Shown piece by piece: positions 12,365 through 22,776 of a stretch of 64,000 bases of DNA. The notes under the pieces were generated by a model. The model had not been told where the DNA came from, ran no database searches, and was given only the letters and a program-made list of their open reading frames with translations. The first letter of the stretch is position 1. The number at the start of each line of letters is the position of its first letter. This stretch comes from Gracilariopsis chorda. Taxonomy: Eukaryota > Rhodophyta > Florideophyceae > Gracilariales > Gracilariaceae. Where the stretch lies: the NCBI GenBank assembly GCA_003194525.1, contig NBIV01000145.1, positions 124,001 through 188,000 of the forward strand, given 5' to 3'. A program made the translations under genes and the position numbers.

Positions 12365-13114
12365 ATGGAGCCCAAGATCGACGAAGCTTTCGCTGCCCTC
12401 CGCACGGTATGTGAGAAGTTCGGCAAACCAGCTCCGTATTCACTTCGTGACGCTCTTCTCTCCGCCCGTACGTGGATTTGTCGCGTGCACCATAGCGGGC
12501 AGATACTTCTTCGTACCGCGGTGTCCCAGATGAACCTGATGGATAGTTTCTGTACTCCTACCCTTCGAAGTTCGGAGATCGACGGCCATTGCCTCATGGA
12601 GGCCAACAGTTTTGATCCAGAGACCACAGTGGACACCCAGGATACTTTTGCTCTAGCTATTGCGCAGCATCAGCCACCCAGTATACAAGGACCACCCACG
12701 GGGGACTCGCCCACCATTTATGAGCTGACTATACGGGCTGAGAGTCGTCTCGTTCAGGGGGCCATTAAGGATCTCTCCAATGGTTCTTAGGCCCATGCGG
12801 CCGGGGCATCCTCCAGTAATCCTACTTCGGCCGCTAGGCCGCGCAGTCTCGGTGGTGCTGCTGCTGGTGTGAGCCCGAGCGGTTCCTCTTGTGCACCTGC
12901 TGTTACGACTGTTGCATCCACTAGGGATGAGTCGATGCCGCAGGTTCCTGTGCCCAGTGTGCCCAACGTAGTCGTCTCGGAGCCCGAGACGGTCAATTCG
13001 GGGTCTAGCCGGGATGGTAGCCTTCCCTCGATCCCATGTCAGTCTATTCGCAGTGTTCAAACCCCTAATCGTGGAAGAGTGCGTGGTAGGCGTGCTCGGG
13101 GTTGGGTTAGTTAG
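12365..13114 (+). pseudogene. Unknown plus-strand ORF of element 1
   Basis: One frame of 250 codons is interrupted by a single TAG at 12788. The first 140 residues are mixed and globular-looking (EPKIDEAFAALRTVCEKFGK and SLRDALLSARTWICRVHHSG). The rest is Ser/Pro/Gly-rich and ends in an Arg-rich tail (RGRVRGRRARG). No family is recognised. It ends about 350 bp short of the 3' end of the minus-strand pol, so the two run towards each other. If the middle of the element is inverted, this frame would once have been antisense in the 3' part, alongside the other unknown frame (16739-18133). Confidence 0.4.
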
Positions 13115-13459
13115 AGTCGGGTACGGTTCTATCCGCCCGGCGTATTGTGAGCGCAACATGCTCTTTCTTGAGTAAACTTCTGCTTGTTCCGCATTACCTT
13201 CTTTATGCCTTCCCGTACAGTCTGTCTCGGCTGGCCCAGCGAGTGGGTCTGTTGATATCTGTAGATGTCTCCGTCGATAGCGCGTGTACGGCCACGGAGC
13301 GTGTGGCATATGGTGTCGTACAGAGCGTTTAAGTGCCGCGCTGGAACAACCAATCACGGACGCGCAGTGGCTGCTTTCCGCTTCCCATCTCTTGTTGCGC
13401 TCCGCCTCTTCATTCTCCGGCACTCAGAGGTTTGCGCGTCCTCGTTGCTTCTGTGGAAG

Positions 13460-16400
13460 CTAGTAGCGGGCGATGAAATGGTGGGAAATGTGAGAGGGTG
13501 GCTCGAATGTATCATAGTCCGGGTGGTATCCGAGCCAACGGACTCGATATTGCGTTCCGTCTGGCGTTTCGCGATAGCAGACGATTTGGTCAACCGCATG
13601 GGGTTGCAGTGTGGGTGTTGTCGGGTCCGTTGCGAGTGGTATGGTAGATTCGTCGGAAAAAGGACCATCCGCATCAACATCGGGTTCTGTGGTCAGCCGT
13701 GGTGAAGCCTTTTTAGTGGTTGGGTCGGTGGTGAGTGCCGTTTGGAATGCTCGACGTGGTGCCCGGGGTACTCGGTCAATGCTGACGCAATTTTCCAGTC
13801 TGTCTTCTTTTATGAGGACGGTATCGTCTGTGGCGGTCACGACGGGTAATCGACCGTATGTTTTCTAAAGACGTTTCCGATACTTGCGGGTATATTCGTC
13901 AACTTTCTCTTCTAGGGCTGTTGACATCCATTCCGGTCCGTCGGCATACACCTCATCCTCAGGACTAAACTTAGGGAGAGTCCGTACGGTTTTATCGAAG
14001 TCCCTTTTATAATGGAGTTGGGTTTGAGTGGTTTTTGTCTGGGCGGACGAAAGAGAATCCCGAAGACGGGCTAGGATGTACCGTGTAACCTGCGCCATGG
14101 TGGCGTTTTCAAGTTGATGCTCCGGGATTGCAGTAGGGGTCTTTTCAACCTGCAGACTGGGCGGGTGCCGTGAGAGTACCAAGTCGAAAGGCGTTGTGCC
14201 CGTTGTCCTTTGCACCTGCATATTGTATGCATAGGTCAACTGTTGCACGTATTCATGCCATTCGGTTTGGTGTTCTGCCACATAGTGACGGAGGTGTTCA
14301 ACGAGCGTTTTGTTTCACCGTTCGGCCTGTCCGTTTGTTTGCGAGGGGTAAGCCGTGGTGGTCAGGTGCTTGATGCCTAACATGTTACACACCGCTTCAA
14401 AGAACATGGAGACAAATTGGCTCCCGTTGTCTGTCAGCAAGTATATTGGTATCCTATACGGATAGACCCAGATTGTCGAAGGAAGCCGAGGCTATGGCTG
14501 CGGGCGTAGTGGATTTCAAAGAGACCGCTCGGCAGAACTTTGTAAACCGGTCGGTAATGACTAGAATGTATTGGTGTCCCTTTGCATACTTTGTGAATTG
14601 ACCAAGGATGTAAATTGCGACGAATTCTAACGGGCCCGCTGCGCGAAATAGCTTCAAGAGCTTATGGTGCCACTGGCGACTTCCGCGAGTAGACAGGCAG
14701 GTACGACAATCGTGTACAGTCTGAAATAAGTTATTAGCCATTCCCGGCCAGTAGTAGTCCCGTCGCAGCGTGGAATACATCTTTGTTGCACTGGGGTGTC
14801 CAGCAAACCGCGGGGAATGGGAAAGATATAATAACTTGACCTGCAGTGTCTCTGGTACATACCATTGGAGAGCTCCATCTAAAGGAGCTTTTCTTATCAA
14901 TATCCCTTTCGGTGTACATCGGATAGGCATTTGCCGTCTCCGACTTTCGCCTCTGCGGACTTACAGAGGGGATCATTTTTCTGTTCCTGGACGAAATCTT
15001 CCTCCGTTGTCGGGGCTACTTCCTGCCACTCGCCATTAACTTCGAGTACTTCTGGGAGTTCTATCCCGTTCGGATTGTTTTGTGGCCACTCCATTATGAT
15101 GGTCCTTCCTCTATCGTCCCAGTACACCATAGCTACGGTATATTCTTTGCCGGTTTCGGTCACGTCGTTCGTCATCATGCACGGTACCTCCTCTTCGAGC
15201 AGGTCTGTGTCTTCTCTATCCGTACGGACTCTGGAAAGCGCATCGGCCGCTTGGTGCATCACGCCCGGTCGGTGGATTACGTCAAATTTGTACTCCATGA
15301 AGCGCAGTCTCCATCTCGTTAACCGTCGGGACGCATCCGCTAGGTTCAGGATCCAGTGTAGTGCGTGGTGGTCCGTGCGTACTGTGAAACGTGTACCCTC
15401 TAAGTATGGACGGAGATGAAGGATGGCCCAAACGACGGCCAAACATTCCCGTTCGGTAGTGCCGTAGGCCCACTCGGGCTTTGTTATTGAGTGGCTCTAG
15501 TAACCAATCGGACCAAAGTTGCCTTCGGACTGCTCCCGGAGGAGACAGCATCTAACTTGTTTATTGCAAGCGTCCATGTCCAGGACGTATCTGTGACCGT
15601 TTTGGAAGAGTGCAATTAAAGGTGGTCGTATGAGGCGTTGGCGTAGTTCGTCGAACGCCTCATACTCCGTATCGGTCAGAGTTTTGAACTCGAATGGTTG
15701 GTATTTTTTCAGATTCCGATTAAGCGGGCTGGTAATGTGTGCGAACCACTCAACAAACCGGCGGAAAACGTTGCAAAGGCCGAGGAACGACCGTAGCTCC
15801 GTGTGGTTTGTGGTAGTTTTCGATTGTCACAAAGCATCGCATGCTTTCCCGGATACCTACAGTTTGCCCGGACGGATAATGTGACCAAGATATTCGATTG
15901 CTTGGTGGAAGAAATAACATTTATGTAACTGCAGCGTAATTCTGGCCGAACGGAGCAGTTCTAATACGGTCCGTACGTGTTGGAAGTGCTCTTGAACCGA
16001 TCGGGAATTTATAATGACGTCGTCTAGGTAAACTAGAACGAATTGCCATTTAACCCGCGAAATGATGATGTCGAGTGCCTTTTGGAAGGTAGCTGGAGCA
16101 TTCTTGAGACTGAACGGCATTGTAACGTAGCGGAACAAACCCATGTGGGACGTAAAGCTCTTTTTGTCCCGGTCGGTCTCGTCGACTTCGCATTGCCAAT
16201 AACCGGTATTAGCGTCTAAAGTGGTGAATACCACTGCATCCCCTAAGGAGTCGATGCACTCATCCATTCTCTGTATAGGGTAAGTATCCCGTACGGTCAT
16301 TAGGTTGAAGTGGCGGTAGTCAACGCAAATGCGCAGAGTGCCGTCCTTCCTGGGTGCGAATACGACAGAACATGCCCATGCTAAGGACGACGGCTCTATT

Positions 16401-16700
16401 ACGCCCGTGCGGAGTTGCTTTGTTACCTCTTCCCGTTCCAGTTCCATTCGTTTCTGTCCCGCTCGGGAAGGCATCTGGAAGATGGGTTCGGAACCCTCTT
16501 CTAAATGTACGCGGTTTTTGGCAATGGAGATGGAACCCAATTTTCCATCCCACATATCCGAAAACTGTTCCAGAAAGTCGGTAATTCTTTCCCGTTCGGT
16601 CTCATACTCTTCTCCTATACGGACTTTCTTTATCCAATCATCAGCTTTGACCGTGTCGGACTTTTGATACTGGTCGGTTTGAGTGGGATTAGCCCCCCCC
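13460..16700 (-). pseudogene. RT, RNase H, integrase and chromodomain of element 1
   Basis: Read from 16700 downwards. The RT lead-in is FLEQFSDMWDGKLGS. RT core motifs are RICVDYRHFN, FTTLDANTGYWQ, YVTMPFSLKNAPATFQ and catalytic LVYLDDVI (16555-15857). RNase H shows FTVRTDHHALHWIL and MHQAADALSR (15442-14897). Integrase has its zinc-binding H-H-C-C module (GHPSATKMYS through HDCRTC), the LTDNGSQFVS Asp and the SQTNGQAER Glu, followed by a TGA (about 14320). A chromodomain-like end reads YRVRWLGYHPDYDTFEPPSH (stop at 13460). The pieces are collinear with several stops and a break at 15442-15857. The protease belonging to this pol lies on the other strand. Confidence 0.85.
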
Positions 16701-16738
16701 CCTAGCTTCGTCGTTCTTGAGGAAGGGGGACGGAGAAA

Positions 16739-18133
16739 TTAGGGCAACCGGAGCGAGCATGTTGAGGAATTGGCAACTGCTTGACCGCCCGAAGGAAAAC
16801 CACGGGCCACTGTTGACGTGGCATCGGCAAGGTCGGTACTCAGATACCCGCCAGGAAAATAATCCGGAACGTTCATCTCTTTCGAGACTGGACGGCGATC
16901 AGTCGACAACAACCGACGAGTAATCGGACCGCTATTACCGTGAACGGGCATCGTAGGGAACAATTTGGTATCGATATCGTACCAAGGAAACCCCGGTGTA
17001 CACGACCAGTCAGTCTGCAACGAGTAGCAAAGAAAAGCATCGGCATCTTCTGATCAGAATATTGACCCACGAAGGATGTTCTGAGGGCCCATCTGACGGA
17101 TAATATCCTCCAACGCGACCGGTATCGGGAACAAACGATCATAGTCTTGATAGTCGTCGGATGTGTACAACTGAACGTCCGGGTCACGGGTAAAGAAAGC
17201 CACTCCGTCCAAGGCAGCCGGGATGAACTCCACGAAGGCGAACAAGGCCCACTCCGCGTAGAATATCTGGAAAACCCGATCAGAAGAAGGCCCCTGGTTG
17301 AGAACCTCAGACTTGTTATATGTCAGAACGGGCAGAGTCGGAACCGCAAGGTTGCGGGCCACGTCATAATCCTTCTATCCGTGACCGATCAGCAAATACA
17401 ATCCCACGCAGTCCTTGGCGGCTAAGTCTTGGAACTCCACGTTATGCCAACAGTAATAATACCCGAGGGACGACCGAAATTGGGCTTCAGTCACGGTGTT
17501 ATCGCCCAACTGGGCTTGGTTGAGCCAATAGAGCCGGTCGAAGGGAGGTTCGAACACGATCAGTTCGAGCATATTATACCGACCGGCCGGGGGATAGTAA
17601 GGGTCCTCCTACATCCGACGCAACAGGAACTGCAAGCGGGACTGGTACTCGACCTCCTCGGGGCACCGCACGTACGGCATATTGGAGCGACCAAAGGCCC
17701 AGAGGGGAGCATAATCGCGCGGGAAGGGAGAATGCGTCCAATGGGCCCTCCATGAGGCTTCATCAGTCCGCTTGGGGTTCCGCACGTTCCGCTCGTCGGG
17801 AGTCCGCACGGATGGGATACGCGAGAACCGTGCAGCATCGAGGTAGTTGCTGGACATCCGCTGATAGTCCAAGACCCACATCGGAGGCTCTCGTTCCTGA
17901 CAGGCGGGAATGAACGCATGCTGATGGCGATGGTCGAGTTGCTGGCCCGGCAAAGGAAGTGTACGCCAGACCGCTGGTGGACCCTACGTCGGACCGCGCG
18001 GACGGGCATATGGATCGACTGGAGGTGGCATGACGGTGGGACTTGCCAGGGAGGATGGCACTGCTGGAAAGGAAGCACCGAACGGTAGAAAGACGGGAGG
18101 CGGAGTCAAACGAGGACCTCCTATGGTCTCCAT
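16739..18133 (-). pseudogene. Unknown 464-residue frame of element 1
   Basis: One minus-strand frame runs from an ATG at 18133 to a TAA at 16739, broken by four stops: TAG near 17984, 17609 and 17375, and TGA near 17054. There is no frameshift. It starts Pro-rich and then becomes aromatic-rich and globular, for example FDRLYWLNQAQLGDNTVTEA, LGYYYCWHNVEFQDL and FQIFYAEWALFAFVEFIPAA. It has no zinc knuckle, protease or polymerase motif, so it does not look like a gag. A TATTTATA sequence lies just upstream on the minus strand. Keeping 464 codons in one frame suggests it was coding until recently. No family recognised. Confidence 0.5.
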
Positions 18134-18630
18134 ATAAATACTGACCGAACGAACAAGATGGAGTTTGAATCAGAAGAGAAACACTGAGAAAATGCCAGTG
18201 CAAGGGTACGCAGCCGTCCGGAGGTAAAGAGAAAGGGTAAAGAAACACGCTGGGAATCGGTTGGCGAAGAGACGTAATAAAGGCACAGAGACCGTCATGG
18301 TTGAACTTCAATGGGCCTGCGGAAGTGGACTTAACTGGCCAAAAAAAACACCGCCAGCAAGGATGCCGCCATTTCTACCCGAACGAAATCTAGTACCTCA
18401 TGGAAATGAGAAGCGCCCCCTCATCCTGTCACCGTACGGACTTAAAGGAGAATGTGAACGGGCAGACACTGCCACGACCGAGCAGCAGATCGCCCGCCAT
18501 CACCTTAATGTCGGAGAACGTCCCGCAAGTTGGACAGTGAGCCCCGCCTATGCTCTACCCAAACACCACGTTACAGCCGACCACTCGGGAAAGCACCAAG
18601 AGAAGGTGGCGCATTCTAAGGAGGAAGGCA

Positions 18631-19282
18631 TGTGGTAGAACGACCGTACGGGCGTCAGATCATGACTGGCGACAGTGAACATCGATGCACGATGCTGTGG
18701 GAAGCCAGATTGCGGACAGGTGCCAAGAGTGCACCTGACCGGCACGGCGCGACTGGGGCTGTCAGGGCGGTATAAACGTGCCCGAGTGGAAGGAAGGGCA
18801 AGCGTGCTTGCAAGACCCTAGAGAATTTTTAATTAGTTTTAGGTAGTGCATATGCACGCCTGCCATTGGCTCGTATCTGCCGAGGTTCTTCGTCGCCGAG
18901 GTGCACCTCGGGGCTGGCCGGTATACTTAAAATGACAAAACCCCCCCGACCCCCCTTAACGAGTAAAGGCAGACGTCATCCCACCAAACGGACTAGTTTC
19001 TTGTTCTAGTTGGCGATACAGACTGCCCACTAGCTTGTACTACTACTCCGCGTGGTAAAAAACGAGCTGTACAAGACCGCCAATACTCTACGCGTGCTCC
19101 CTGACCACGCCCGACGCAGTTGCCCGTCCGGTTCTGCAGCCCTCGACAGGCGTCTCCTGACTTCTACCGTTCGGATCACCGAACCAATCTTCCGCCCGGG
19201 CTTTCTAGGAAATTCTTCTACTGACCGCTGAGGCACGTCCGACCGGTCAGATTCTTGTGCTAAAGCATTGCGCTTCCCCACA
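18631..19282 (+). repeat. Right LTR of element 1
   Basis: Begins TGTGGTAGAACGAC directly after the purine tract at about 18618-18630 and ends CCCCACA. It carries the same internal palindrome (18896-18911) and is more CpG-rich than the left copy. Confidence 0.9.
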
Positions 19283-19458
19283 GGATTTGCGGGAGAGGCA
19301 AATCTAATTTGAGTAACAGTTCGGTCATTTTGGAATCGTTGCATGATGTACATTCGTGGACTTCCTCCATCCCAAGTAGATTCAGACTCTGGTACAAAAC
19401 AGGAAAGTATATCGTATACACGTACAGTTTCGTAGTATTTCATGTAGCCCAAGTCCAT
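19283..19458 (-). pseudogene. PIF1-like helicase (Helitron-type), upstream half
   Basis: The minus-strand frame reads MKYYETVRVYDILSCFVPES, then STWDGG, RMYIMQRFQNDRTVTQIRFA and SPAN. It matches the N-terminal segment of Helitron/PIF1-type helicases (Y.WD, then I.R+Y.VSP). It is cut exactly at the target site of the LTR element and resumes in frame at 8567, giving QIRFASPAN followed by LKLLILPILL. A start further upstream is likely but was not found. Confidence 0.55.
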
Positions 19459-19596
19459 ATACCGGGAGGGGCGTTTGAATTATCTTTCCAGCAGGGAAGA
19501 CTTCAGACGTCTCAGTAGTCTTACGTTTCGAGTCAAAATCTGTCACTCTCCACGGGGATATATGTCAAGTGTCTGTACAGTTGGATTGATTAGAAC

Positions 19597-19704
19597 ATGC
19601 CTGAAATCAAAGGTATGATAGCGGACATATTTACGAAACCCCTTCATCGGGAGCGATTTACCAACCTACGCCAACTTCCTAACGTCAGGCTTTCTCCAAT
19701 ATGA
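19597..19704 (+). pseudogene. Ty1/copia pol C-terminus fragment
   Basis: A 35-codon plus-strand frame reads MIADIFTKPLHRERFTNLRQ and then a stop. ADIFTKPL is the hallmark of the copia RNase H C-terminus. It is opposite in strand to the copia remnants at 1.7-4.6 kb, so it belongs to a different insertion. Only this tail is left next to the PIF1-like frame. Confidence 0.75.
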
Positions 19705-20290
19705 AAATGCAAGTTAGCAACGGCGGACAGTGAATCAACATTCTAACTCTTCCTGCCTCACATTTTTCAGAAATTGTCAATTAGCATTACAGTAAAAGGT
19801 AGGACATAAGGGCTGGCAAGGCGAGATCAAAAAGTAAGAAGGACAGTTAGAGTCTTCTTCTCCCAGTGGACTGGCATTTGGTTCTATTTAAGCTGAAAGA
19901 CCCCTCATTCTTCAGGTGCTCCAGTTTATTTATAGCCTCTCAGACGGGCTATCTAGATTGTCATTTCTTTCAGCCTAGTCTCGAGATTCTATGAAATATT
20001 CTATGCTTCCTTCTTTATCGTACTCTGTTAGTGGTGGTTATTCGTTTAATCCTTCACTGTTCACCTATACCTGATTAGTGTGGCTTTATGGCGCTGAAAG
20101 TCTTGTTTTCGCGCAAGCATACGCTCGGTTTTTATTATTGTCCTTCTCTGTCTTCTACCACACTGCCCGACTGGTGCGCTTATATGCGGCGCTGAATACC
20201 CGGATCTCGTGGAACTGGTGATCGTAAAAGCGTCGCACGCGTGTGTGACCGGCGTGCCATACACGTCTGTGACAGGAGCCACACTGGCGT
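19705..20290. other. No gene; possible copia LTR
   Basis: Non-coding. It follows a copia pol end, so part may be that element's 3' LTR; a TATTTAAG box lies near 19887. No second LTR copy was found to confirm this. Confidence 0.3.
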
Positions 20291-20562
20291 TGTTATGAAT
20301 TGTCATCATGTGCTAGAACATATTCTCTAATAGGTTCCACTTTTGATTCGAGTTACACAAAATTGCATTTATTAGACGAGTCTCCTAACCACTCCAGTAA
20401 AAAAGCTCTATATAAGGACCCTGCTGCGATCGTCAGCACTCCGTCTCTCGCCTCCCTCCGCCAGCCCAGACTGGAGAAGAGTGCCAACGTGCCTCCCCAG
20501 CAAAAGTCAAAGTAAACAACACATTTTCATTCTGAAAAGTACGATAATCCTTGATAACAGCA
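20291..20562 (+). repeat. Left LTR of element 2
   Basis: Pairs with 26790-27086. It has a TATATAAG box near 20410. It lacks about 25 bp present in the right LTR between two TTCT copies, a likely short-repeat deletion. Confidence 0.85.
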
Positions 20563-20566
20563 CAAT

Positions 20567-21661
20567 TTGGTAGCATCGCCAATTACAGTGCAAAACATAC
20601 TAACATTTGAATTTACAGTGACAGCTAAGAAACCTGCCCAAGTGTCCACGGAGGACAAAAACTGTCAGAAGCCAAAAACTGACAGTAAACCACAAACAAC
20701 AGCTGCCGGCGAGGCTGACAGCAATATACAAGCAGTAAGCCGCTTTTCAAGTCAGCAGCACTGTAAATTGCCAGCGACAGCGAATCAAAACCTGCTAAGT
20801 AAGGGTCGTATTCGGGACACACCCATAGAAAAGAGTGCAGTTTTCTTAGCCAATCAGAACCATACAAGTCGACAAGTGGCTTCAACAACGAATCACAATT
20901 CGCCAAGTGAAAGGAAGATTCGAAGACATCTCGCCATTAGAGATGGTAACGTTTTACACGTGTCCAGCGTCACTGATCATTCAGGTGTATTATATTAACA
21001 AAGTTTGAAGATGTTTCTAAACGTTCGGATGGAAAATGCAGAAACCTTTTCGAAAAAGGCTACCGCGGCCAATTACGGCTAACAGGCTAATTACGCCTAT
21101 TTTGGTCCCATTGCCTTCCCATCGGGACCAATTTGGAACAAATTACTCCACTATATTTGGGGCGGGATATCCGTCGAAGTAACCGTTTGGAAAGGATACT
21201 TACTGCGGTTAACAAAAACAAGAGTCAATTGTGATCCCATCAACAGACGATCAGTTCCACGTGCCTGTGTCACACTGCGACCCTTTCACCTGTGTAACGT
21301 TTGTCATCGTCACAAGACACGTACTACAGCGTGGACAGATCATAATTGCACTCCGGATCACATACGATCCGCAGTGAGCGAATTTGGATTTGGAGAGGCT
21401 TGGAAACGTGTATTGGTAGAATACGCGGACAAATTGAAATTACACTTCCCCGTGTGCAACCTGTGGTGTAAGGACGCCTTGGCTTACGGTCACCGCTACT
21501 TTACGGAAGAACATCAGCACCGAGTTTCAGCATTTCTAGAATACGCAAACGTTGCCACGTTCGAGGACGGTGAGCCAATTATAACTCTTTCAAGGACTCC
21601 AAAGGAAACTCCTGGCACTATAAGCACTGTTTTGAAACATTTAATTGCTCCTTTACATTAA
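20567..21661 (+). pseudogene. Extra ORF upstream of gag in element 2 (unknown)
   Basis: One plus-strand frame of 364 codons runs from 20567 to the TAA at 21659, with only two stops (TAA at 20996 and at about 21080). Residues 1-143 are Lys/Ser/Thr/Gln-rich and low in complexity. The C-terminal part is globular: YFGPIAFPSGPIWNKLLHYI, then a Cys/His cluster LCNVCHRHKTRTTAWTDHNC, then EFGFGEAWKRVLVEYADKLK. It ends about 50 bp before gag and is in the same frame as gag. The cluster C-x2-C-x2-H with a later H-x-C suggests metal or nucleic-acid binding, which is inference. No family recognised. Confidence 0.5.
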
Positions 21662-21688
21662 GTATTTAAATGAAATACTGCTTCTTTA

Positions 21689-22560
21689 TTGCTTACTTTT
21701 TTAAGTAAAATGGCCCATCAAAGTACTCCTTCCTTTGAGCAAAGCTTACAGGCCATAAAAGAGGTGAGGCAACAAATGACCAGTTTGCAACAACAGTTGC
21801 ATAATGCTAATAAGGCATTTGTTAATTACAGCAACGCTACACAACCCGTTAGCTCATTAAAGATTCGTAAACGAGATAAATTCACAGGTAAAGGAGTACG
21901 TAGTTGGATTAAATGCCTAAAAAATATTTGCGTCAGTATGAACAAACCTCGAAGTGAAGAGGAAAAAATTAAGTTTGCCGTCAGTTATATCAGTGGAGAT
22001 GCTCTACAATGGCGGGAGCTTGTCACCGTAGATGGTAACGAGCCAAACCCATTTGAAACATTTAAAATTAAATTGATGGAGTACTTTGAGCCCGTGAACA
22101 GAGAGTTAACAGCTCGAAAAAAGATATGTGAACTAAAACAAGCTGGTAAGTTTACCACTGTATGATCCTATAGTCAAGAATTTACAAAATGGTTACTACA
22201 AATACCGACCATGACATGTGCTGAGCAATTATTCCACTATAGTCAAGGATTAAGAACGAGAACGAGAGTGGAAGTTGAAAGAGCTGAAGTCAACACGGTA
22301 CAAGAAGCAATGATAATTGCTGATAAAATCGATAATATCTTCAGAAATGAGAGCTGGAGAGGATATCGAACTGGAGGTAATCATAATAGCAGTAACCAAG
22401 GACGGACTCCGATGCATATAGGAAACCTCAGTTTTAGGAAATTCCCTCGCGTACTCGGAGAAGAGAAAAACGATGCTTAGAGAATAAGTTATGTTTCATT
22501 TGTAAAAAGAAGAAAGTGTATGGCAAAAAATCATTATGGTACAAGTGGTAAGAAGAACTA
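21689..22560 (+). pseudogene. gag of element 2
   Basis: This frame carries a retrotransposon gag core: KFTGKGVRSWIKCLKNICVS, YISGDALQWRELV and FKIKLMEYFEPVNRE. An in-frame TGA at 22163 interrupts it. The same frame then resumes (YSQEFTKWLLQIPTM) to 22480. Beyond that, LCFICKKKKVYGKK retains the first two cysteines of a zinc knuckle only. The start is either 21689 or the ATG at 21710. It lies between the extra ORF and the protease. Confidence 0.75.
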
Positions 22561-22776
22561 TGGGTCAAAAAACTAATACAAGAACTAATGGATATGTCAT
22601 TAGCGCAATATAAGAATCAAGAATACAAAAGAATTGTTGATAATAAAAAGAACAAAAACCATATAAAACAAGAAAAAGAAAAAAATAATGCATACCCAAA
22701 GCAGTATACTATTATCAAATTATGTTCCTTCCCTCCCTAGAAGGGACGTATCACCAAAAGCACCCCCTTATTAGTA

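Larger units (their letters stand above)
8568..19282 (+). mobile_element. Ty3/gypsy-class LTR element, coding split between strands
   Basis: Two direct LTRs of about 653 bp bound the element. Both begin TGTGGTAGAACGAC and end near CTACA/CCACA. The flanking 5 bp are AGATT (8563-8567) and GGATT (19283-19287), a one-mismatch target duplication. A TGG-led candidate primer site starts at 9223, one base after the left LTR. A purine tract (AAGGAGGAAGG) abuts the right LTR. Both put the element on the plus strand. Gag, nucleocapsid and protease lie on plus (9260-12299). RT, RNase H, integrase and chromodomain lie on minus (16700-13460), preceded on minus by an unknown frame (18133-16739). Stops and frameshifts occur throughout, so this copy is dead. 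It sits in a PIF1-like helicase frame. Confidence 0.85.

Noticed and set aside
12653..13423. 256-codon minus-strand open frame inside element 1
   Set aside because: Antisense to the 12365-13114 plus frame, Arg/Ser/Thr-rich, with no domain; the plus frame explains the openness better.
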